From NCBI RefSeq assembly GCF_003515065.1, contig NZ_QXGH01000012.1, positions 186,001-250,000 of the forward strand: a DNA stretch of 64,000 nt, given 5' to 3'. Both the position numbers and the translations under genes were made by a program. Positions 44,979 through 54,622 of this stretch are shown piece after piece. The notes under the pieces were generated by a model, which saw only the letters and a program-made list of their open reading frames with translations, was not told the DNA's origin and made no database searches. This stretch comes from Nocardioides immobilis. GTDB taxonomy: Bacteria; Actinomycetota; Actinomycetes; Propionibacteriales; Nocardioidaceae. How positions within the stretch are numbered: position 1 is the first letter of the stretch; every line of letters starts with the position of its first letter.

Positions 44979-46597
44979 CTCAGACGGATGGGGAGACGCG
45001 CGCACTGCGCGACCTCGCCACCCGCGGCACCATGATCGGCGCGCGCCTCCAGGGGCTCGAGCAGGCGGTGGCGGCGGCGCGCGGGCGGCTCGACGACGCA
45101 CTGCTCGACGAGACGCTGGCCACTGTCGAGCGCGCGACCGGGCGGCTGAAGCTGTCGGCGCACCACACCGTGGTCGCGATCGCCGGTGCCACCGGATCCG
45201 GCAAGTCCTCGACCTACAACGCGCTCACCGGGCTCGAGCTGTCGTCGACCGGCGTGCGCCGGCCGACGACCTCATGGGCGACCGCGTGCGTCTGGGGGAG
45301 CGAGGGGGCCGAGGAGGTGCTCGACTGGCTCGGCATCCCGCCGCGGCACCAGACCATGCGCGACTCGATGCTCGACACCAAGCACGACGACGAGGCCCTC
45401 GCCGGCGTCGTCCTAATGGACCTGCCCGACCACGACTCGACGGAGGTGGCCCACCACCTCGAGGTCGACCGCCTCGTCGAGCTCGCCGACCTGCTGGTGT
45501 GGGTGGTCGACCCTCAGAAGTACGCCGACGCCGCCCTCCACGACCGCTACCTGGCGCCCTACAACACCCACGCCGGCGTGATGCTCGTCGTGCTCAACCA
45601 CATCGACACGATCGCCCCCGAGAAGCGCCAGGGCATGGTCGACGACGTCAAGCGGCTCCTCGCGGCAGACGGGTTGAGCTCGGTGAAGGTGATCCCGCTC
45701 AGCGCCCGTGAGGGCATCGGCGTCGACGAGCTGCGGCAGGAGATCGCATCCCGGGTCGAGCAGAAGCGCAGCACGACCGTCCGCGTCGAGGCCGACGTCG
45801 CGGCCGCCGCCGGCCGGCTCGTCCGCGCGGGTGGTGACGCCCCGGCGCGCGAGATCACCGCGCAGCGGGCCCGCGCGCTGGAGGACCGGGTTGCCGAGGC
45901 CGCCGGCGTGCCCACGATCGTCGGCGCCGTCGAACGGACCATCCGGACCCGTGCTGCGCGGGCGGTCGCGTGGCCGCCGGTCGCCGTGGTCGCCGGGCTC
46001 GGCCGCCGCCGTACCGATGATCGTCTTGCCGGCTACCGGGCCGGATCGCAGCCGCAGGCCGTGGCTGTGCAGCGGGCCGCCGTCGACAACGGCATCCGCG
46101 AGCTGGCCGACGAGACCGCGCAGGGCCTCGGTGCGCCGTGGGCCACCGCGGTCCTCCAGACCGCGACGGGGCGGCTCGAGGAGACCGACGACGCGCTCGA
46201 CCGGGGGCTGACCTCGGTCGACCTCCGGGCCGACCGGCTGCCCGGGTGGGTCGGCGTCGTCCGGGTGCTCCAGTGGCTGCTCTTCCTCGCGGCGGTCGGC
46301 GGTGGTGCCTGGTGGGCGCTGCTGGCGGTGCAGGGCACGCTCGACGGCGCCCCCGAGGTCGCCGGCTTCCCGCTTCCGCCGGTCCTGCTGGCTGCCGGGT
46401 TGGTGCTCGGGCTGCTGCTCTCGCTGGTGGCGCGGCCGCTGGTCGGTGGCGCTGCTCGCGCCCGAGCGGACGAGGCCGACCACGCGCTGCGCGAGGTTCT
46501 CTCCGACGTGCTGGCGAAGCAGGTCGTCACGCCGACGAACGGCGTCCTCTCGTCGTACGCCGAGTTCCGCATGGGCATCGCCCACGCCCAGCAGTAG
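44975..46597 (+). CDS. Dynamin-like GTPase B with two membrane helices
   Basis: Second GTPase of the pair, 540 residues. G1 AGATGSGKSSTYNALTG near 69-85, G2 Thr in RRPTTSWAT, G3 DLPDHDS, G4 LNHIDT (NHxD in place of NKxD). Two membrane helices are at about 429-450 (LLFLAAVGGGAWWALLAV) and 467-485 (VLLAAGLVLGLLLSLVA). GGAGGA precedes the GTG start, which overlaps the first GTPase stop. The paired organisation suggests a membrane-remodelling heteromer. Confidence 0.83.
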   Translation: MTQTDGETRALRDLATRGTMIGARLQGLEQAVAAARGRLDDALLDETLATVERATGRLKLSAHHTVVAIAGATGSGKSSTYNALTGLELSSTGVRRPTTSWATACVWGSEGAEEVLDWLGIPPRHQTMRDSMLDTKHDDEALAGVVLMDLPDHDSTEVAHHLEVDRLVELADLLVWVVDPQKYADAALHDRYLAPYNTHAGVMLVVLNHIDTIAPEKRQGMVDDVKRLLAADGLSSVKVIPLSAREGIGVDELRQEIASRVEQKRSTTVRVEADVAAAAGRLVRAGGDAPAREITAQRARALEDRVAEAAGVPTIVGAVERTIRTRAARAVAWPPVAVVAGLGRRRTDDRLAGYRAGSQPQAVAVQRAAVDNGIRELADETAQGLGAPWATAVLQTATGRLEETDDALDRGLTSVDLRADRLPGWVGVVRVLQWLLFLAAVGGGAWWALLAVQGTLDGAPEVAGFPLPPVLLAAGLVLGLLLSLVARPLVGGAARARADEADHALREVLSDVLAKQVVTPTNGVLSSYAEFRMGIAHAQQ

Positions 46598-46965
46598 CAA
46601 TTGCCCGAGCGCGTCGCAGATCGTCCGGCACCGCCCGGGCCATCGCTTCGCTCGGCCCAGGGGCGCCGGACGATGCGGCTGCGCCGCTATGCGCCGCGCA
46701 GCCGGGCCGCGGTTGACGCGGTCAGGGGTTGCGGCAGCTTGGCGGCTCACCGGGGTATCACCGCGTCCCACCGCGGCTTACCGCGCCTCAGCCTCACCGC
46801 GTCCTACGTTCCGCGCCTCGCCGCGTGCCACCAACCGTCCACAGGTCGTCCACCGGTCGCCGTTCTCCACAGGCTCGGTGGTGGGCGCGGGCCGTTCGTC
46901 GGCGGGCCCGCGTGAAATCCGAGGCAGCCGGTCGCGAGCGCGGCCGGGGATACCGGAGGCATGAC
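46598..46965. other. Intergenic region between dynamin B and ssb
   Basis: No plausible gene on either strand. The first part holds a long hairpin (46620-46674); the rest (46700-46900) is a GC-rich stretch with degenerate repeats of the word ACCGCG or CACCGCGT. A TACCGGAGG sequence (46951-46959) gives the RBS of ssb. Confidence 0.6.
46620..46674. terminator. Long nested hairpin after the dynamin operon
   Basis: ATCGTCCGGC (46620-46629) pairs with GCCGGACGAT (46665-46674), enclosing a second GGGCC/GGCCC stem. It has no T-run and sits just after the operon stop; it is either a terminator or a repeat element. Confidence 0.6.
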
Positions 46966-47445
46966 ATGACGAACGACACGATGGTGACCGTCCAGGGCTG
47001 GATGGGCAACGAGCCGCAGCTGCGCGAGGTCGCGGGCACGAGCGTGGCCAACTTCCGTCTGGGCTGCACGCCGAGGCGCTTCCACCGCGGCCGCCAGGAG
47101 TGGGTGGACGGCCCGACGCAGTGGTACGGCGTGAGCGCGTGGCGGGCGCTCGGCGAGCACTGCAAGCGGTCCCTGCACGTGGGCGACCCGGTGATCGTGC
47201 ACGGCCGGCTCAACCAGCGCAGCTACGTCCGCGACGGCGTCGAGGTGACCGTCCTCGAGATCGAGGCGCTGGTCGTGGGCCCCGACCTCACCAAGGGCGT
47301 CTGCTCGTTCAGCAAGACGGTCGGCACGACGCGACGCGACGACCGGCCCCAGGAGCCGGCGGCGACGGAGGAGAGGCCGGCCGCCGACCCGTGGTCGGTG
47401 CCGGGCGCCTCGGCGGCGACACCGGAGGTGGCCGGCGCGGCGTGA
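46966..47445 (+). CDS. ssb: Single-stranded DNA-binding protein, tail-less paralogue
   Basis: OB-fold SSB of 159 residues (VTVQGWMGNEPQLREVAGTS ... NFRLGCTPRRFHRGRQEW; WYGVSAWRALGEHCKRSL). The C-terminus ends WSVPGASAATPEVAGAA, without the acidic DDDIPF-type tip by which main SSBs recruit partners. That marks an SsbB-like paralogue rather than the replication SSB, which normally lies next to rpsF/rplI. ATG 46966 with CGGAGG upstream was taken. Confidence 0.9.
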   Translation: MTNDTMVTVQGWMGNEPQLREVAGTSVANFRLGCTPRRFHRGRQEWVDGPTQWYGVSAWRALGEHCKRSLHVGDPVIVHGRLNQRSYVRDGVEVTVLEIEALVVGPDLTKGVCSFSKTVGTTRRDDRPQEPAATEERPAADPWSVPGASAATPEVAGAA

Positions 47446-47461
47446 GAAGGCCTGGGCGGCC

Positions 47462-47491
47462 GGGACCGGTGGGCGGGTCCGCACCGGTCCC
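47462..47491. terminator. Hairpin between ssb and ettA
   Basis: GGGACCGGT (47462-47470) pairs perfectly with ACCGGTCCC (47483-47491), 12-nt loop, 16 nt after the ssb stop. No T-run. Confidence 0.6.
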
Positions 47492-47518
47492 GGTTCGGTC
47501 CGGTGCATGGTGCGGCAC

Positions 47519-47524
47519 TAGGCT
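47519..47524 (+). promoter_or_regulatory. -10 box TAGGCT of ettA
   Basis: TAGGCT ends 8 nt before GTG 47533; no ribosome-binding site between. Confidence 0.55.
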
Positions 47525-47532
47525 CGGTCAAC

Positions 47533-49215
<1,683 letters not shown>

Positions 49216-49285
49216 CTTCAATGGCGCGAGCGTGTCGCGGTCGGCGCGGTGAGCTGTTGCGGTGGCCGTGCGGCGACCGGGCCCG

Positions 49286-49825
49286 TCAGTCGGAGCGGCG
49301 GTCGTCCCGCAACTCGCGCTCGGGGTGGTCACTGATCAGCCGGTCGGCGACCGCGTCCATCACCCGGCCGAGCGCAGCGAAGTCCTCCGCGTCAACCAGG
49401 TCGACGAGGTAGTCGCGGACGCCGGTGACGTGGGTCGGAGCGACGTTGCGGAGCAGCAGGTCGCCCCGCTCGGTCATCCGGCAGATGACGCCACGGCCGT
49501 CCTCGGGCGAGCCGCACCGCGAGACGAGGCCGTCGCCCTCCATCCGCTTGACCGTGTGGGTCACCCTGCTGCGGCTGTGTGCCAGCGAGTCGGCGAGCCG
49601 AGCCATCCGCAGCTCGCGCCCCTCGGCCTCGGACAGCCGGACCAGGATCTCGTACTCGACGAGTGACAGGCCGTGCTGCTGGCGCAGGTCGTCGTCCAGT
49701 CGGTCGAAGAGCAGCGTGTTCCCGAGCACGAGGGCGCGCCACGCCCGCTGCTGACGGTCGTCGAGCCAGCGAGGTTCGCGACGACGCCAGGCCTCGCGCT
49801 TGGCTTCCAGGTCGGGCTCGGTCAC
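49286..49825 (-). CDS. MarR-family transcriptional regulator
   Basis: Winged-helix regulator of 179 residues: RAWRALVLGNTLLFDRLDDD, then SLVEYEILVRLSEAEGREL and the recognition-helix region LADSLAHSRSRVTHTVKRME, ending with a dimerisation helix. Ligand and targets are unknown. A TAAACT box at 49832-49837 lies 6 nt before the GTG start (leaderless). Confidence 0.9.
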   Translation of the reverse strand: MTEPDLEAKREAWRRREPRWLDDRQQRAWRALVLGNTLLFDRLDDDLRQQHGLSLVEYEILVRLSEAEGRELRMARLADSLAHSRSRVTHTVKRMEGDGLVSRCGSPEDGRGVICRMTERGDLLLRNVAPTHVTGVRDYLVDLVDAEDFAALGRVMDAVADRLISDHPERELRDDRRSD

Positions 49826-49865
49826 CCTCGTAGTTTAGGTCCGTCGCGACCGGCGGCGTGTCGGC

Positions 49866-50438
49866 TCACCGCAGGTCGATGCGCAAGAGCACTCGCGGGA
49901 AGCCGGCGAGCACCGATGTCGTCTCGGCCGCGAACTCGAAGCCGGCGGCCTCGAAGTTCTTGCGCAGGCCCGGGTAGGCCATCGTCAGGTCGACCTTCGC
50001 GCCGCGGTTGTCGAGCGGGTAGGCCTCGACCGCCGGCGCCTCGCGACTGCGGGCGAACTCCACCGCCCCGTCGATCAGGGCGTGCGAGATGCCCTGGCCA
50101 CGGTGACCCGGGCGGACCCGGACGCACCACAGAGACCACACGGGCAGGTCGTCGACGTGCGGGATCTTCCGGCTGGTCGCGAACGACGTGTCGGCGCGCG
50201 GCGCTACCGCCGCCCAGCCGACCGCCTCGTCGCCGTCGTACGCCAGGACGCCGGGCGGCGGGTCGGCCCGCACCAGCCCGGCGACGTACTCACCCCGGGC
50301 GGGGCCACGGAGCTCGTTGTTCAGCTTCGACGGGATCCGGTAGCTGAGGCACCAGCACACGTTGGCGTCGGGCCGCTTCGGACCGACGAGCGCCCGGACG
50401 TCGTCGAAGACGGTCGCCGGGCGGACGTCGATGCTCAT
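49866..50438 (-). CDS. GNAT-family N-acetyltransferase
   Basis: Acetyl-CoA-dependent acetyltransferase of 190 residues. The acetyl-CoA loop is VRPGHRGQGISHALIDGAVE; the N-terminal part has CWCLSYR, a Cys-containing start seen in a subset of GNATs. The acceptor is not predictable. It lies 22 nt after the thiolase gene on the same strand, so the two may be co-transcribed. Confidence 0.88.
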   Translation of the reverse strand: MSIDVRPATVFDDVRALVGPKRPDANVCWCLSYRIPSKLNNELRGPARGEYVAGLVRADPPPGVLAYDGDEAVGWAAVAPRADTSFATSRKIPHVDDLPVWSLWCVRVRPGHRGQGISHALIDGAVEFARSREAPAVEAYPLDNRGAKVDLTMAYPGLRKNFEAAGFEFAAETTSVLAGFPRVLLRIDLR

Positions 50439-50460
50439 GTCACCGCCAGCTGCCGAAGCG

Positions 50461-51675
50461 TCAGCTCAGCCGTTCGAGGATCATCGCCATGCCCTGGCCG
50501 CCGCCCACGCACATGGTGATGAGGCCGGTGCTCTTGTCGTGCCAGTCCAGCGAGTTGAGCATCGTGTTCTGGAGCCGGGCGCCGGTCATGCCGAACGGGT
50601 GGCCGACCGCGATCGCACCGCCGTTGACGTTCAGCCGGTCGAGGTCGATGCCGAGGTCCTGGTACGACGGCACGACCTGGGCCGCGAACGCCTCGTTGAT
50701 CTCGACCAGGTCGATGTCGCCGATCGTCATGTTCGCGTTGGCGAGCGCCTTCTTGGTCGCCTCGACCGGGCCGAGGCCCATGATCTCGGGGGAGAGGCCG
50801 CTCACGCCGGTGGAGACGATCCGGGCCAGCGGGGTCAGGCCGAGCTCGGCGGCCTTGGTGTCGGACATGATGACGACCGCGGCGGCGCCGTCGTTGAGCG
50901 GGCAGCAGTTGCCCGCCGTGACCACGCCGTCCGGGCGGAAGACCGGGTCCAGCTGCGAGATCCCGTCGTACGTCACGCCCGCGCGCGGGCCGTCGTCCTT
51001 GGTGACCACGGTGCCGTCGGCGAGGGTGACCGGGGTGATCTCGCGGGCCCAGAAGCCGTCGGCGATGGCCTTCTCGGCGAGGTTCTGCGAACGTACGGCG
51101 AACTCGTCGAGCTCCTTGCGGTCGAGGCCGCGCATCCGGGCGACGTTCTCGGCGGTCTGGCCCATGGCGATGTAGATGTCGGGGAGCAGACCGTCCTCGC
51201 GTGGGTCGTGCCAGTCCTTCCCGCCCTGGGCGTAGTCCTCGGTGCGCTGCTGCGCATCCGCGAACAGCGGGTTCTTGGTGTCGGGGATGTGGTCCGACGT
51301 GCCGAACTGGAAGCGCGAGACCGCCTCGACGCCGGCCGAGATGAACACGTCGCCCTCGCCCGCCTTGATCGCGTGGAAGGCCATCCGCGAGGTCTGCACG
51401 GAGGAGGAGCAGTAGCGGGTGATCGTCGCGCCCGGGATCTCGTAGCCGAGCAGCGTGGTCACGATCCGCGCCATGTTGTTGCCGGCCTCGCCACCGGGCA
51501 GGCCGCAGCCGAGGTAGAGGTCCTCGACGTCGTTCGGGTCGAGCGCCGGGATCTTGTCGAGTGCAGCCTTGATGATCAGGGCCGAGAGGTCGTCGGGGCG
51601 GAAGTCCTTCAGCGAACCCTTGTTCGCCCGGCCGATCGGCGTACGGGCGGCAGAAACGATGACGGCCTCGGGCAT
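50461..51675 (-). CDS. Acetyl-CoA C-acyltransferase (thiolase)
   Basis: Thiolase of 404 residues for fatty acid beta-oxidation or acetoacetyl-CoA metabolism. The acyl-enzyme Cys is in TRYCSSSVQTS near residue 90; NEAFAAQ, NVNGGAIAVGHPFGMTGAR (His) and the second Cys in MCVGGGQGMA complete the active site. No partner beta-oxidation subunit is beside it, so fadA is not assigned. The hotdog thioesterase upstream (divergent, 94 nt) may act on related acyl-CoAs. Confidence 0.93.
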   Translation of the reverse strand: MPEAVIVSAARTPIGRANKGSLKDFRPDDLSALIIKAALDKIPALDPNDVEDLYLGCGLPGGEAGNNMARIVTTLLGYEIPGATITRYCSSSVQTSRMAFHAIKAGEGDVFISAGVEAVSRFQFGTSDHIPDTKNPLFADAQQRTEDYAQGGKDWHDPREDGLLPDIYIAMGQTAENVARMRGLDRKELDEFAVRSQNLAEKAIADGFWAREITPVTLADGTVVTKDDGPRAGVTYDGISQLDPVFRPDGVVTAGNCCPLNDGAAAVVIMSDTKAAELGLTPLARIVSTGVSGLSPEIMGLGPVEATKKALANANMTIGDIDLVEINEAFAAQVVPSYQDLGIDLDRLNVNGGAIAVGHPFGMTGARLQNTMLNSLDWHDKSTGLITMCVGGGQGMAMILERLS

Positions 51676-51769
51676 GGGGCACTCCTCGGTGAGCGATGAC
51701 GGAACCTCCCCAGACTAGTAGGGGCGTGCTGGAACCTGTTGCAGTGGTCGGCCATGGAACGATGCTGAC

Positions 51770-52645
51770 GTGCGGCACCGCTATGCCTGTCCGATCCGTT
51801 GGGCCGATCTCGACCTACTCGGCCACGTCAACAACGTCCGCTACGTCGACTACCTCCAGGAGGCGCGGGTCGACCTGCTCCGCGCCCACCGGTGGTCGGG
51901 GACGTCGGGGAGCGACGACGCGACCGACGCGCTCGTCGACGCGATCGTCGTCAGCCGCCACGAGGTCACCTACCGGGCCCCGCTGCCGTTCGGCGAGCGG
52001 CCGGTCCTGATCGAGTGCTGGGTCACCGATCTCCGCGCCGGGTCGTTCACGCTCGCCTACGAGATCTTCCACGAGGACGAGGCCGGAGACCGGGTCGTCT
52101 ACGCCGAGGCCAGCACCGTGCTGGCGCCGTACCGCTTCGACACGGAGAGCCCGCGCCGGCTGACTCCGGAGGAGCGCGCGGCGCTGGAGGTCTACCTCGA
52201 GCCGGTTCCGCGCGTCCGCCCGGAGCGCGTGGTCATCGACCGCGACCGTGCCGGGCACTACCCGGTGCAGGTGCGGTTCAGCGACGTCGACGTCTACCGC
52301 CACGTCAACAACGTCGTCTACTTCGAGTACTTCCAGGAGGCGCGGATCCGGCACTTCATGGAGCTCGGTCGCGGCAGGTCCCGGGGGCACACGCTCGGGG
52401 TGGTCGTCGCGCGCACCGACGTCGACTACCTGGCGCCGATCACGCTCCGCGCCGAGCCGTACGACTGCTGGACGCAGATCGCCCACGTCGGGCGGACGTC
52501 GGTGGTCCTGGAGTCGGAGATCGCCCATGACGGCCGGGCGCTCGCGCGGGCGCGGGTGGTGCTCGTGTTCTTCGACGGCGAGACGCAGCGGCCGACCGAG
52601 CCGCCCGCTGACTACCTCGAGCGGCTCCGCGCGGCGCTGGCCTGA
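51770..52645 (+). CDS. Tandem hotdog-fold acyl-CoA thioesterase
   Basis: Two 4HBT (hotdog) domains in one 291-residue chain: first RWADLDLLGHVNNVRYVDYL (about 10-29) and second RFSDVDVYRHVNNVVYFEYF (about 166-185), each with the catalytic Asp and the HVNN motif. The internal duplication is typical of actinobacterial double-hotdog thioesterases. It hydrolyses acyl-CoA; chain-length preference is unknown. GTG 51770 is the assigned start. Confidence 0.9.
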   Translation: MRHRYACPIRWADLDLLGHVNNVRYVDYLQEARVDLLRAHRWSGTSGSDDATDALVDAIVVSRHEVTYRAPLPFGERPVLIECWVTDLRAGSFTLAYEIFHEDEAGDRVVYAEASTVLAPYRFDTESPRRLTPEERAALEVYLEPVPRVRPERVVIDRDRAGHYPVQVRFSDVDVYRHVNNVVYFEYFQEARIRHFMELGRGRSRGHTLGVVVARTDVDYLAPITLRAEPYDCWTQIAHVGRTSVVLESEIAHDGRALARARVVLVFFDGETQRPTEPPADYLERLRAALA

Positions 52646-52656
52646 GGCTCGCCGCG

Positions 52657-53220
52657 CTACTCCGTGGCGGTCCGGGGTCCCGCGACGGCGGGGGGCGGCG
52701 GCAGCGCGCCCCGGAGCTTCTTGAGGCCCCGGTGCCGCGCGACCCGTACGGCGACCGCGGAGATGCCGAGCGCCTCGGCCGTTGCCGCGACGTCGAGCTG
52801 GAGCACCTCGAGGCAGGTCACGACGTCGCGCTCCCGATCGGGCAGTGCCCGGAGCACCTCCCGCACCCACTCGGCGCCGGCGTACGCCATCTCGGGTCCG
52901 GGCACGAGGTGGTCGTCGGCGGGGATCGCGGCGCTCGCGGCCTGGCGGCGGCCGCTGCGTCGGCGGGAGTTGGCGGCGTGGTTGCGGGCGATGCCGAACA
53001 GCCAGCCGGCGAACTCGGACGAGGTGCCGTGGAAGTCCGCGACCTTCTGCGCCGCGACCAGCCAGGCCTCGGCCGCGAGGTCGTCGGGGCTGTCGTCGAG
53101 ACCGGTCGCCCGGGTCTCCAACCACAACAGCAATCGCCCAGCGTGAGCTCGGTACAGCTCACGCCAGGCGTCAGGGTCGCCGCCCTTGGCCGCAGCGACA
53201 AGGTCGTCGTCGGACCTCAC
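52657..53220 (-). CDS. RNA polymerase sigma factor (sigma-70 family, ECF-like)
   Basis: Alternative sigma factor of 187 residues with region 2 (DAWRELYRAHAGRLLLWLET ... FAGWLFGIARNHAANSRRR) and region 4 (LRALPDRERDVVTCLEVLQLDVAATAEAL). No regulatory domain is attached. It starts at GTG 53220. The gene upstream on the same strand (53390-54115) encodes a single-pass membrane protein that could be its regulator, although no anti-sigma motif (such as a HxxxCxxC zinc site) was found in it. Trigger unknown. Confidence 0.9.
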   Translation of the reverse strand: MRSDDDLVAAAKGGDPDAWRELYRAHAGRLLLWLETRATGLDDSPDDLAAEAWLVAAQKVADFHGTSSEFAGWLFGIARNHAANSRRRSGRRQAASAAIPADDHLVPGPEMAYAGAEWVREVLRALPDRERDVVTCLEVLQLDVAATAEALGISAVAVRVARHRGLKKLRGALPPPPAVAGPRTATE

Positions 53221-53389
53221 CGGGCGTGATCAGCTCCCATTCCCCTCGTGCGCACGTTCCGATGGACCGCGGATGCGGTTGGAACCTCCAGGTGCGCTGC
53301 TCCCATTGTGCAACCGGATGATGCCGTGCGCGTCCCGATCTCGCGCACTTCCTACCACCGGATCCGAGGAGGAGCCTCTCGTCGCTCGG

Positions 53390-54115
53390 CTAGCGGGGCC
53401 CCCTTCCGTGACCCTTCGCCTTGCCGTGACCCTTCGCCTTGCCGTAGCCGTGACCCTTGCCGTTGCCGTGACCCTTGCCGTTGCCGTGACCCTTGCCGTT
53501 GCCGTGACCCTTGCCGTTGCCGTGACCCTTGGCCTTGCCGTGGCTCTCGGTCTTGGCGTGGCCCTTGGCATGACCCCTGCCGCGGTCCGAGCTGTCGGCG
53601 TGGACCGGCGGTGTCTTGGTGTGACCGAAGGCGTGGCCCCGACCGTGGCCGTTGCCCGTGCCGTCGCCCTTGCCCTTGCCCTTGTCCGACCCCTTGCCGG
53701 GGTGGTCCTTGGCCGGTTGCTCGCCGGGAGGGTTCGGAACGCGGATCGTCACGTAAGTCTCAGTGCCTGGCAGCTCCGGGGACCAGGAGCTGCCAGGCGC
53801 GGAGGGTTCGACGTCGGATTGTGGGGTCCCGGCGTCAGTTCCTCCTGGACTCGGCACACCGGACGCTTCGTGGGTGGAGCGCGCTTCCGGACCGACCCCG
53901 AGATCGGACCCTGGCGCTGCTCCGGCCACCCACGTCGTCCCGCCGATGACGGCAACAGTGGCCGCACCGGCCAGCGCGCGAACGCCGGCGTACCGAGCGG
54001 TCCGAACGGACGGTGACGAGCTCGCACTGAGCTCCGCCAGCTGGTGAAGCAACACAGGGCCCGGCTCCAGGGTCGGTGGGGCGACCCGGGGCAGTGGGGT
54101 GGACCGTCGCGTCAT
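53390..54115 (-). CDS. Single-pass membrane protein with Gly/Lys/His repeat tail
   Basis: Function unknown; 241 residues. A basic cytoplasmic N-terminus, one membrane helix (about 47-65, AGVRALAGAATVAVIGG), a Pro/Ser/Thr-rich segment and a long low-complexity tail (about 150-241) of GKGHGN-type repeats. The repeats come from an 18-bp minisatellite (53449-53520). His/Lys/Gly repeats suggest binding of metal or anionic polymer; this is inference. It lies upstream of the sigma factor on the same strand. Confidence 0.8.
   Translation of the reverse strand: MTRRSTPLPRVAPPTLEPGPVLLHQLAELSASSSPSVRTARYAGVRALAGAATVAVIGGTTWVAGAAPGSDLGVGPEARSTHEASGVPSPGGTDAGTPQSDVEPSAPGSSWSPELPGTETYVTIRVPNPPGEQPAKDHPGKGSDKGKGKGDGTGNGHGRGHAFGHTKTPPVHADSSDRGRGHAKGHAKTESHGKAKGHGNGKGHGNGKGHGNGKGHGNGKGHGYGKAKGHGKAKGHGRGPR
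53449..53520. repeat. 18-bp tandem repeat, four exact copies
   Basis: CGTGACCCTTGCCGTTGC in four head-to-tail copies (53449-53466, 53467-53484, 53485-53502, 53503-53520), flanked by degenerate units. Read on the minus strand each encodes GNGKGH, giving the tail of the membrane protein. Confidence 0.95.
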
Positions 54116-54185
54116 TTCGTCTTCCGTTCGAACTCGTCGTGCACCCTTACCTGTCGCGAGGCGGCGCCGCCGTTACGCGGCGTCG

Positions 54186-54214
54186 AAAAAAGGTTGAAGT
54201 GGTCTGGACCACTT
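54186..54214 (-). terminator. Rho-independent terminator of the globin gene
   Basis: On the minus strand, a hairpin AAGTGGTC/GACCACTT (54197-54214) followed by CAACC and six T (54186-54191). This is the most canonical terminator in the window; it ends the MscS-globin operon. Confidence 0.85.
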
Positions 54215-54231
54215 CCCGCCGGGAGCCGCGA

Positions 54232-54615
54232 TCAGCCGGGGGTGTTGATCATGAACGTCGCCGCGTGGGTGACGTAGGCCCAGAACTGGGCGTCCTGCTC
54301 GGGGGTGAGGTCGACGGAGTCGAGAGCCGCCCGGAAATGGGAGAGCCAGCGGTCCCGGGCCTGCTGGTCCACGGGGAACGGCGCGTGCCGCATCCGCAGC
54401 CGGGGGTGGCCGCGACGCTCGGAGTACGTCGTCGGCCCGCCCCAGTACTGCACCAGGAAGAGGAGGAAGCGCTCCTCGGCCGGGCCCAGGTCCTCGTCGG
54501 GGTAGAGCGGACGGAGCACCTCGTCGTCCGCGACCCCTTCGTAGAACCTCGCGACGATCCGACGGAAGGTCTCGAACCCGCCGATCTCCTCGTAGAACGT
54601 CTGCGCTTCCGTCAC
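54232..54615 (-). CDS. glbO: Truncated hemoglobin, group II (GlbO type)
   Basis: 2/2 globin of 126 residues, probably handling O2, NO or peroxynitrite. The sequence FYEEIGGFETFRRIVARFYE begins the fold; the proximal His is in LRMRHAPFPV, with distal-site residues LLFLVQYWGGP. GTG 54615 is 7 nt after the MscS stop, so they are in one operon. In mycobacteria the globin glbO also lies near pepN and a DsbA homologue, as here. Confidence 0.9.
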   Translation of the reverse strand: MTEAQTFYEEIGGFETFRRIVARFYEGVADDEVLRPLYPDEDLGPAEERFLLFLVQYWGGPTTYSERRGHPRLRMRHAPFPVDQQARDRWLSHFRAALDSVDLTPEQDAQFWAYVTHAATFMINTPG

Positions 54616-54622
54616 GGAGCCA

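Noticed and set aside
53221-53389. Short minus-strand frame between the sigma factor and repeat-tail protein
   Set aside because: Under 40 codons, no RBS, no recognisable features.
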